Source: RGIG6353 sp045531285
GTDB lineage: Bacteria; Bacillota; Clostridia; Oscillospirales; SIG627
Assembly: GCA_045531285.1 (NCBI GenBank)
Contig: JAZSDT010000007.1
Coordinates: 1 to 7,848, forward strand
Length of the DNA stretch: 7,848 nucleotides
Direction of reading: 5' to 3'
This document shows, piece by piece, positions 1 to 5,084 of this stretch. The notes under the pieces were generated by a model. The model was not told the DNA's origin and made no database searches. It saw only the letters and a program-made list of their open reading frames with translations. Every line of letters begins with the position of its first letter. Position 1 is the first letter of the stretch. The position numbers were made by a program, and so were the translations under genes.

Positions 1-100
1 TTTTTGAAAATTTCATTTTCTTCGTCCCTCCCTCGCACTGCCGTACACCAGTACGGCGACGGCTTCGGGATGAACGATTTACCCTCCAAAACTCCCACCT
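1..100. repeat. 100-bp direct repeat, copy 1
   Basis: Bases 1-100 match 364-463 at 99 of 100 positions; the only difference is T at 19 versus C at 382. The block contains a perfect 7-bp hairpin (40-46 pairing with 51-57, loop ACCA). The copy starts at the window edge, so the repeat may extend further left. Near identity over 100 bp without an open gene suggests recent duplication or a dispersed genomic repeat family. Confidence 0.93.
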
Positions 101-152
101 ATCGGGGTTTCCGGCAAAAGACGTAATTTGGGGGTGTAAACCGAAAATGAAA
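11..152. repeat. Inverted-repeat-bounded module A (MITE-like architecture)
   Basis: TTTCATTTTC at 11-20 is the exact reverse complement of GAAAATGAAA at 143-152, so a 142-bp module has 10-bp terminal inverted repeats. The left part is repeat copy 1; the right end shares AAACCGAAAATGAAA (138-152) with module B. There is no transposase in the window. The reading as a non-autonomous element is an inference from shape only. Confidence 0.5.
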
Positions 153-313
153 GGTTAATATGATTTATTACCATATCTCACGAGTCTTATGTCGTGCGAA
201 CACATCACTTCGGTGTTATATCTTTTTTTATATACCAGGAAATTGTATTAAATCAACCTCGCCGTTTTTCATTGCAGGGTTATATTCAAAGGTTACGATA
301 GGCGAGCATTGCC

Positions 314-335
314 AGCGGTCGCTGACCGCTTTTTT
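314..335 (+). terminator. Rho-independent terminator, plus strand
   Basis: AGCGGTC (314-320), loop GCT and GACCGCT (324-330) form a perfect 7-bp GC-rich hairpin followed at once by a run of T (330-335). The opposite strand has no T run after the stem, so it should work only on plus-strand transcripts. No plus-strand gene is seen upstream in the window, so it may end an unseen small RNA or a transcript entering from the left. Confidence 0.65.
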
Positions 336-363
336 ATTGTTGAAAACCTTCGGCTTTCTTCCT

Positions 364-463
364 TTTTTGAAAATTTCATTTCCTTCGTCCCTCCCTCGCA
401 CTGCCGTACACCAGTACGGCGACGGCTTCGGGATGAACGATTTACCCTCCAAAACTCCCACCT
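364..463. repeat. 100-bp direct repeat, copy 2
   Basis: This is the second copy of the block at 1-100, offset by 363 bases, with the same internal hairpin at 403-409 / 414-420 (loop ACCA). The copies diverge after base 463 (copy 1: after base 100) but share 15 identical bases again further right, at 138-152 and 624-638. Confidence 0.93.
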
Positions 464-638
464 TTTGAATTTTTTTGTATTTTTCCGCAATACTTAGCAC
501 TCTCTCGACTCGCTCTCGTCGCTTTACAGAGAGTAAAGCTTCCTCGGTTCGCTCGCTCGTGCGTCGTCTTGCGAAAAAATCCTTCAAAATTAGTTACAGG
601 TTCACTGTGGTTCTTTTGGGTATAAACCGAAAATGAAA
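374..638. repeat. Inverted-repeat-bounded module B
   Basis: TTTCATTTCC at 374-383 and GAAAATGAAA at 629-638 are inverted repeats with one mismatch, bounding a 265-bp module. Its left 90 bases belong to repeat copy 2, and its right end repeats the 15 bases that end module A. The middle differs from module A and holds the hairpins at 499-539. Same ends with different cores would fit deletion derivatives of one element, but this is inference. Confidence 0.45.
499..539. other. Two mutually exclusive hairpins
   Basis: ACTCTCT (499-505) can pair with AGAGAGT (528-534), and GCTTTAC (521-527) can pair with GTAAAGC (533-539) around a 5-base loop. Both stems are perfect 7-mers and share bases 533-534, and the second stem takes up the flank of the first, so they compete. 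This could be a simple by-product of repeat sequence; no T run follows either stem. Confidence 0.4.
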
Positions 639-652
639 AGTTTCAAATGCGT

Positions 653-1489
653 TTATGCTTGCAGATATCTTTCGTTGTAGAACAGATATTGCTGTGCTAC
701 GCCGCCCCATATTCCAAGGTCGGGTGTTGAATCAAAGTATTTGGCAAAAACCTTTTTCATCCATACGTCAACGGGGACGGTTTCCAGTCTGCCGAGACCG
801 TACAGAAGGGCACAGGCGGCGACCTTCGGACCCACTCCGTTTATGGTCTGGAGCTTTTCGGATGCCGAGGCACTGTCAAGACTCAGCAACTCCTCTTCGG
901 ATATTTCGCCTGTAGACAGACGTTTTGCAGCATCAAGTATGTATTTTACCCTGAATCCCAGTTTGCATTCTCCCAGCCCCGTTTCGCCTGCATCAAGCAG
1001 AGCCTCGGCGGTAGGGAAGGCGTAATAGGTCACGTTGTCAACCGTAAAGGGCTGACCGAACCGTTGGGAGATGGTTTGAACGTTTTTCTTTATTCGTGGT
1101 ATATTGTTGTTTTGCGAAATAATGAAGGAGATCAGCGCTTCGGTAAAATCCTGTTTGAGTATTCTTATTCCAAAGCCCTGTGCCGTCGCATCCTCCAGTG
1201 CCTGTCTGCCCTTGCCCGAAAAGGCGGAAATGAAGCAGTCATGCATATCGTAATAGGAATTTACAGGGTCAAAGAAAAGGTCGATTGACTCGTCTCCACT
1301 GGTGAGGTACTCAATGTATCCACAGGTATCCTCTGCCCTTATTTTTACTACCGCACCCCTTACAACGCCCTCTATAAATCCGTCTTTTTCGTCAAATCGG
1401 AAGCATTGTCCGCAGTCAAAAGTCTTAACGGGGGAGAAGGTGTCCAATGGCGGTATTGAGATTTTTCTTGTTAAAATTTGATTATTCAT
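653..1489 (-). CDS. ogg: 8-oxoguanine DNA glycosylase / AP lyase (OGG1 family)
   Basis: A 278-residue base-excision repair enzyme that should remove 8-oxoguanine from DNA and nick the abasic site. The N-terminal OGG domain (about 1-110, with GQCFRF at 27-32) precedes the helix-hairpin-helix-GPD domain. Aligned by eye to human OGG1, the hairpin GVGPKVAAC gives catalytic Lys222 (human K249) and Cys226 (C253); PVDVW gives catalytic Asp241 (D268). Asn127-129 match N149-151, Arg132 matches R154, Phe179 replaces Tyr203, and Gln266 and Phe270 match Q315 and F319. All core catalytic residues are present and the length is normal for bacterial OGG1-like enzymes. The ATG at 1489 has no clear Shine-Dalgarno site; a TATAAT on the minus strand at 1508-1503 lies so close that a leaderless or very short-leader mRNA is possible. 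It is divergent from the DUF6062-like gene. The family is confident; AlkA-type activity is less likely. Confidence 0.93.
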   Translation of the reverse strand: MNNQILTRKISIPPLDTFSPVKTFDCGQCFRFDEKDGFIEGVVRGAVVKIRAEDTCGYIEYLTSGDESIDLFFDPVNSYYDMHDCFISAFSGKGRQALEDATAQGFGIRILKQDFTEALISFIISQNNNIPRIKKNVQTISQRFGQPFTVDNVTYYAFPTAEALLDAGETGLGECKLGFRVKYILDAAKRLSTGEISEEELLSLDSASASEKLQTINGVGPKVAACALLYGLGRLETVPVDVWMKKVFAKYFDSTPDLGIWGGVAQQYLFYNERYLQA

Positions 1490-1499
1490 AATAATTTTA

Positions 1500-1528
1500 T
1501 TGATTATATAAAAGAAATGTGATAAGAT
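1500..1528 (+). promoter_or_regulatory. Sigma-A-type promoter for the DUF6062-like gene
   Basis: TTGATT (-35, 1500-1505), a 17-bp spacer and TAAGAT (-10, 1523-1528) with an extended TGn (1520-1522). Transcription would start near 1535, 26 bases before the ATG at 1561. The -35 overlaps a minus-strand TATAAT (1508-1503) facing the glycosylase gene, so the two divergent promoters could exclude each other; no good -35 is seen for the minus one. Confidence 0.6.
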
Positions 1529-1560
1529 TATTAAAATTGATTGAAAGGAAAGTTATAATT

Positions 1561-2238
1561 ATGGAAAAAATTTATACAATACCTGTCAATGACGCTTTCA
1601 ATATACAGGACGGCTGTCCTTTTTGCAGGATGTACGATACGCTCGAAGCAAACGAGCTTGACATAATTCTCGGCGCATCAATGATGGAGCCCGATATCCG
1701 AATAGAAACAAACAAGAAGGGCTTTTGCCGTGAGCACTACGAAAAGATGTTCACCATGAAGAATCGTCTCGGACTGGCTCTTATGATGGAGAGCCACCTT
1801 GATGAGTTGATAAAGGGTGTCAGCGGGGGAGGTCTGTTCAAGGACAAGCTTACCTCGGCAAACGATTACCTGTCAACCCATTCAAATACCTGTTACGTAT
1901 GTGACAGAATTGAAAACAATTTTTCCAAAATGATAGAATGTGCTTGCATAATGTGGGAGACGGAAGAGGAATTCAGACGCAAGTTTGAAAAGACACCCTA
2001 CTTCTGTGTACACCACTATGCCAGAATGATAAAGACAGCCGCAACCTTCGTGTCAAAGAAAAAGAGGGGCGATTTCTACGCCGCCGCTTCGGCTATTGAG
2101 AACGAGTATCTTCAAACGTTGCGTGACGACGTGTCCTGGTTCTGTAAAAAATTCGACTACAGGTACGACAGCGAGCCTTGGGGCAACTCAAAGGATGCTG
2201 TAGAGCGTGCTATCAAAAGCATTTATCACAAATCCTGA
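1561..2238 (+). CDS. DUF6062-like protein with two C-x2-C / C-x2-H modules
   Basis: A 225-residue soluble protein without signal peptide or membrane segment, recognised as resembling the DUF6062 family of Clostridia; no function is known to me. It has two similar putative metal-binding modules: Cys19/Cys22 with Cys56/His59, and Cys111/Cys114 with Cys149/His152. The second halves read FCREHYEKM and FCVHHYARM, so the protein looks internally duplicated. Four ligands per module would suit one zinc each (inference). The start at 1561 is preferred because AAAGGAAAG lies 9 bases upstream and the promoter's -10 lies over the alternative GTG at 1519. Its last 13 bases overlap the convergent rex gene. 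Single gene transcribed from its own promoter; the glycosylase neighbour does not reveal its role. Confidence 0.85.
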   Translation: MEKIYTIPVNDAFNIQDGCPFCRMYDTLEANELDIILGASMMEPDIRIETNKKGFCREHYEKMFTMKNRLGLALMMESHLDELIKGVSGGGLFKDKLTSANDYLSTHSNTCYVCDRIENNFSKMIECACIMWETEEEFRRKFEKTPYFCVHHYARMIKTAATFVSKKKRGDFYAAASAIENEYLQTLRDDVSWFCKKFDYRYDSEPWGNSKDAVERAIKSIYHKS

Positions 2239-2864
2239 GCCGAAACGTCATAGCACAGCTTCATAAGGCTGTCGCCCATATATACGTTTTCGATGCTTAC
2301 ACTTTTGTCCGATACTCTCAACTCGGTGTTAGCAAAATTCCAGAAGCCCTTAACTCCTGCCTCTGCCAGCATATTTGCCACGGCGGAGGCTTCACTTTTT
2401 GGGAGAGTAAGTATGGCAATGTCCACGTGATTTTCGCTGCAGAAGCGGTTTGCCTGTGAGATGCTGAGAACAGTGTGTCCCGCAACCTCGCTTCCCACTA
2501 CGTCCGGGCTGATATCAAAGAGCCCCGCAAGGTCCACTCCCGAGCGTGACAGGGTATTGTGATTGGCAAGCGCCTGTCCAAGATGTCCTACACCGATTAT
2601 AATTGCGGCATAGCGTTTTGTTACTCCCAAAATCTCTGCAAGGCTGTCTCTCAGTCCCGCTACGTTGTAGCCGTAGCCCTGCTGTCCGAATCCTCCAAAG
2701 CAATTTAAATCCTGTCTTATCTGGGAGGCTGTCACATTTATCAGCTTCGACAGCTCCTTTGATGAGATCTTCTCCACACCCGCTCTTGAAAGCTCCTCAA
2801 GATGTCTGTAATACTTTGGCAGACGTCTCAGGACGGGGGTGGATATTTTTTTATCGTTTTTCAT
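2226..2864 (-). CDS. rex: Redox-sensing transcriptional repressor Rex
   Basis: A 212-residue homodimeric repressor that senses the NADH/NAD+ ratio and in Gram-positive bacteria controls fermentative and anaerobic genes. The N-terminal winged helix (about 8-80) includes the recognition region around INVTASQIRQDLNCFGGFG (42-60). The Rossmann fold begins with GVGHLG (91-96, the G-x-G-x2-G nucleotide motif); LFDISP (115-120) follows, and GFWNFA (173-178) is a typical C-terminal Rex motif. The length is normal. The reading frame stays open to 2984, but the ATG at 2864 is chosen because GGAAGG lies 6 bases upstream and the protein then begins as Rex proteins do. The promoter is unclear: a minus-strand TTGACT (2914-2909) lacks a good -10. 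The stop overlaps the convergent DUF6062-like gene by 13 bp, leaving no room for a terminator. No canonical Rex operator is seen in front of its own gene. Confidence 0.96.
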   Translation of the reverse strand: MKNDKKISTPVLRRLPKYYRHLEELSRAGVEKISSKELSKLINVTASQIRQDLNCFGGFGQQGYGYNVAGLRDSLAEILGVTKRYAAIIIGVGHLGQALANHNTLSRSGVDLAGLFDISPDVVGSEVAGHTVLSISQANRFCSENHVDIAILTLPKSEASAVANMLAEAGVKGFWNFANTELRVSDKSVSIENVYMGDSLMKLCYDVSAQDL

Positions 2865-2974
2865 ATAGTACCTTCCAAATTTTTGAAAAATCACACTTTT
2901 TGGCAATGAGTCAATAAGTGGGATTATGAAATTTCGTGATATTCCACTTGACATAAATGAGGAAAAATGCAAAG

Positions 2975-3080
2975 TTTTACACATTATCCACAGGTTTTTC
3001 CACAGAAAATCCTGTCGAAAAACTAAAAAAGCCGCTATTTCGAGAGTTTTTCAACAAAGTTTTCCACAGGCTGTGGAAAA
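2975..3080. promoter_or_regulatory. DnaA-box-like cluster between rex and tsaD
   Basis: Measured against TTATNCACA, one perfect box (TTATCCACA, 2984-2992) and four one-mismatch boxes are present: TTTTACACA (2975-2983), TTTTCCACA (2996-3004), TTTTCCACA (3060-3068) and TTTTCCACA on the minus strand (3080-3072). Two-mismatch boxes occur at 3048-3056 (plus) and 3021-3013 (minus). Starts are 12 bp apart in two series: 2984/2996 and 3048/3060/3072. The density is far above chance expectation by eye. DnaA binding, titration or a role in rex or tsaD control is inference; dnaA, dnaN and rpmH are not nearby, so this is not shown to be oriC. Confidence 0.6.
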
Positions 3081-3081
3081 A
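2995..3081. repeat. Nested inverted repeats within the DnaA-box-like cluster
   Basis: The outer arms TTTTTCCACAG (2995-3005) and CTGTGGAAAAA (3071-3081) are perfect 11-bp inverted repeats. Inner arms 3013-3024 and 3045-3056 pair over 12 bp with one mismatch (a G-U pair in minus-strand RNA). In addition, 3060-3069 and 3071-3080 form a perfect 10-bp palindrome around one base, competing with the outer arm. The minus-strand RNA downstream of tsaD could fold here, but without a clean T run any termination would be weak. Confidence 0.7.
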
Positions 3082-3104
3082 GTTTGCTGTTTATTTATGC
3101 ATAT

Positions 3105-4115
3105 TTAATTTACGAATTTGTTGTTTACAGGCACTGCGTTCAGTGTGATATTTGCGAAGTTTTCGTCTAACGCTTCGTAGTATGCCTGGGCTGCAATCAT
3201 AGCTCCGTTGTCTCCGCAAAGGGACAGGGGAGGCATATAGACCTTGACGTTTTTTCTGTCGCACAGCTTCTGTACGCATTCTCTGATGTGGGAATTTGCA
3301 CTGACACCGCCTGCCAGCACAAGGGTAGGCAGCTTAAAGTCGTCTATGGCGTGAGAGAGTCTGTTTTCCACGGTATCGCAAACCGCCGCCGAAAATGATG
3401 CCGCCACGTCCTCTTTGCTTATTTCAATGCCCTTTTGCTCGGCATTGTGCAAATAGTTAACTACTGCCGTTTTCAGCCCTGAATATGAGAAATCATAGGG
3501 CGCATCCTTTACAACGGCTCTTGGAAAGTCAATAGCCTTTGGGTTGCCTATTTTTGCAAGCGCATCCATTTCCGCACCGCCGGGATAGCCTATGCCCATT
3601 ACTCTTGCCGCCTTGTCAAACGCCTCTCCCGCGGCATCGTCACGTGTGATACCTACTGTCTCGTATTCTGTGTACGAGCTGACCTTCATCAGCGATGTGT
3701 GACCTCCCGATATAACCAGCGCCAAAAACGGAGGCTTAAGGTCGGGATGTGCCAGATAATTTGCCGCAACGTGACCTCTTATGTGGTTCACGGCAATTAA
3801 GGGCTTGTGCGCCGAATAGGCAAGTGATTTTGCGAAGTTTACGCCCACCAGTAGCGCGCCCACCAGTCCGGGACTGTAGGTCACTGCTATTGCGTCCACT
3901 TCTTGAAGGGTAAGCCCTGCTTCCTCAAGTGCCGAATCCGTAAGAGGAGCAACTGCCTCAATGTGAGCTCTTGATGCTATTTCGGGCACAACTCCGCCAA
4001 AGCGCTTGTGCATTTCTATTTGTGAAAGTATTTTACAGGAAAGTATCTTCCTGCCGTCCTCTACCACTGCCGCCGACGTTTCGTCGCAGGAGGACTCTAT
4101 TGCCAGTATCTTCAA
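3105..4115 (-). CDS. tsaD: tRNA N6-adenosine threonylcarbamoyltransferase TsaD
   Basis: Transfers the threonylcarbamoyl group from threonylcarbamoyl-AMP to A37 of ANN-decoding tRNAs (t6A), normally as a complex with TsaB and TsaE. The 336-residue ASKHA-fold protein has the normal length. Visible motifs are AIESSCDETSAAV at the N terminus, the metal-binding His pair in NHIRGH (His111, His115), SGGHTSL (136-142), YPGG (177-180) and CGDNGAM with the metal ligand Asp302. The start is a TTG at 4115: GGGAG lies 8 bases upstream and the protein then opens MKILAIESSCDET as the family does. A second in-frame TTG at 4130 (341 residues, weaker AGGA site) is the alternative. It is the last gene of the galU operon, 22 bp after rimI. 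TsaB and TsaE must be encoded elsewhere. Confidence 0.96.
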   Translation of the reverse strand: MKILAIESSCDETSAAVVEDGRKILSCKILSQIEMHKRFGGVVPEIASRAHIEAVAPLTDSALEEAGLTLQEVDAIAVTYSPGLVGALLVGVNFAKSLAYSAHKPLIAVNHIRGHVAANYLAHPDLKPPFLALVISGGHTSLMKVSSYTEYETVGITRDDAAGEAFDKAARVMGIGYPGGAEMDALAKIGNPKAIDFPRAVVKDAPYDFSYSGLKTAVVNYLHNAEQKGIEISKEDVAASFSAAVCDTVENRLSHAIDDFKLPTLVLAGGVSANSHIRECVQKLCDRKNVKVYMPPLSLCGDNGAMIAAQAYYEALDENFANITLNAVPVNNKFVN

Positions 4116-4137
4116 TTTGTTATCTCCCAAGATATTC

Positions 4138-4590
4138 CTATAAATCAGTTTCCGTGCTATTAAAGAAGTAATTCATTATTATTGCATTTTCCTTGGGCGA
4201 GGAATAGAAATTACGCCGTATTCCCACGTTTGCAAAGCCGCATTTTTCATACAGCTTTTGTGCACCGATATTGGATTCTCTTACTTCAAGCGTTATGTAT
4301 TCCAGTCCCAGCTCTTTTCCAAGGGCAAGTGCATTTTCCACAAGAGCCCTTCCCACACCTTTTTTTCTGTGGTCGGGATGTGTTGCTACGTTGGTGACAC
4401 TGCCTTCGCCTGCAACCGCATAAAGCCCCATGTATCCCAATACCTTGTGTGCTTCTTCGTATACGAAAAAGTGCGAGAACTGTGATTTCAGGGATTCTTC
4501 CAGTGCCTTTTCACTCCAAGGCTCCGAAAAGCAAAGCCGTTCAATTTCGGCAACCTGACTCAGATGCCGCATATCAAGGGGCAGTATCAT
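4138..4590 (-). CDS. rimI: Ribosomal protein alanine N-acetyltransferase RimI (GNAT family)
   Basis: A 150-residue GNAT acetyltransferase using acetyl-CoA, expected to acetylate the N terminus of ribosomal protein S18 and perhaps other proteins. It has the usual N-terminal FSEPWSEKAL (21-30), the acetyl-CoA pyrophosphate loop RKKGVG (75-80) after the beta strand VTNVATHPDHR, the catalytic-type Glu102 in LEVRESN, and the C-terminal AQKLYEKCGF (110-119) with Tyr114. The frame is open further upstream, but the ATG at 4590 fits the family N terminus and overlaps the preceding stop by one base (TGATG), pointing to translational coupling; no strong Shine-Dalgarno site is needed or seen. rimI beside tsaD is a common arrangement in Firmicutes, often with tsaB and tsaE, which are absent here. 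Specificity among GNAT substrates is inferred from family and neighbour. Confidence 0.92.
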   Translation of the reverse strand: MILPLDMRHLSQVAEIERLCFSEPWSEKALEESLKSQFSHFFVYEEAHKVLGYMGLYAVAGEGSVTNVATHPDHRKKGVGRALVENALALGKELGLEYITLEVRESNIGAQKLYEKCGFANVGIRRNFYSSPKENAIIMNYFFNSTETDL

Positions 4591-5084
4591 CAATAACCCA
4601 TCTGCCCTGTGAGAGAATCGTCGTTTTCTATCCAATCCTCTACGTTGATAACTCTGTATTCGGAGGCTGTATCTCTTACTACAACCTTTTCGATTCCCGC
4701 ATTTATTATCATGCGTCGGCAAAGCTGACAAGGGCTTGTACCCTCTGCCAGCTCGCCTGTTTTGTAATCGATACAGGCAAGGTACAGCGTTGAGCCCAGC
4801 ATCTCCTCACGGCTTGCCGCTATTATCGCATTCTGCTCGGCGTGTACCGAACGGCAGAGCTCATAGCGTTCGCCTCTGGGAATATTCAGCTTTTCTCTCA
4901 TGCAGAACTGCATATCACAGCAGTTTTTTCTGCCTCTGGGTGCTCCTGCATAACCTGTTGAAACAATGGAATCGTTTTTTACGATGATTGCACCAAATAC
5001 ACGTCTGATGCACGTTCCTCTCTTTGCTACTGTTTGAGCAATGTCAAGGTAGTAATTTTCTTTGTCAGGACGGATTGTACTCAT
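4590..5084 (-). CDS. comEB: dCMP deaminase (ComEB-like)
   Basis: A 164-residue zinc-dependent cytidine/deoxycytidylate deaminase, converting dCMP to dUMP for thymidylate synthesis. The catalytic HAE is at 81-83 (His81 zinc ligand, Glu83 proton shuttle) and the zinc-binding PCQLC at 118-122 supplies Cys119 and Cys122. TCIRRVFGAIIVKND (24-38) and STGYAGAPRG (42-51) match dCMP deaminases; the extra Cys in NCCDMQFC (54-61) may hold the structural zinc seen in some members. The start at 5084 (AGAGG 6 bases upstream) is chosen over the ATG at 5117 because it overlaps the galU stop in the classic ATGA arrangement. It is the second gene of the operon; its stop overlaps rimI. The name ComEB reflects the Bacillus competence-operon homologue, but no competence gene is present here. 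A tRNA or guanine deaminase is less likely. Confidence 0.93.
   Translation of the reverse strand: MSTIRPDKENYYLDIAQTVAKRGTCIRRVFGAIIVKNDSIVSTGYAGAPRGRKNCCDMQFCMREKLNIPRGERYELCRSVHAEQNAIIAASREEMLGSTLYLACIDYKTGELAEGTSPCQLCRRMIINAGIEKVVVRDTASEYRVINVEDWIENDDSLTGQMGY

Larger units (their letters stand above)
1..652. other. Gene-free, repeat-rich intergenic region downstream of the ogg-like gene
   Basis: No convincing gene is seen in these 652 bases. The longest reading frame is on the minus strand (587 down to 228, 119 codons) and would start at TTG. It runs straight through repeat copy 2, its hairpins and the inverted form of the plus-strand terminator, has no good Shine-Dalgarno match, and has no recognisable domain. 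Its continuity probably reflects the repeat sequence rather than coding selection, although an old, degenerate or repeat-borne ORF cannot be excluded. The region instead carries a duplicated 100-bp block, two inverted-repeat-bounded modules, a plus-strand terminator at 314-335 and small hairpins at 499-539, annotated separately. It lies after the stop codon of the minus-strand glycosylase gene. Confidence 0.6.

Noticed and set aside
1..463. CRISPR-like array
   Set aside because: Only two repeat copies of 100 bp with a 263-bp gap, no short regular repeat-spacer pattern and no cas genes.
228..587. 119-codon minus-strand ORF
   Set aside because: It starts at TTG, lacks a good ribosome binding site, crosses the duplicated repeat and hairpins, and shows no domain. 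It is treated as a repeat-derived frame, not a gene.
2865..2984. 40-residue N-terminal extension of Rex
   Set aside because: The extension is not Rex-like, and the ATG at 2864 has a clear GGAAGG site. The extension also runs into the DnaA-box-like region.
2975..3080. Chromosomal origin oriC
   Set aside because: No dnaA, dnaN, rpmH or parAB gene, no clear unwinding element with DnaA-trio repeats, and no strand switch of the gene order here. Kept only as a DnaA-box-like cluster.
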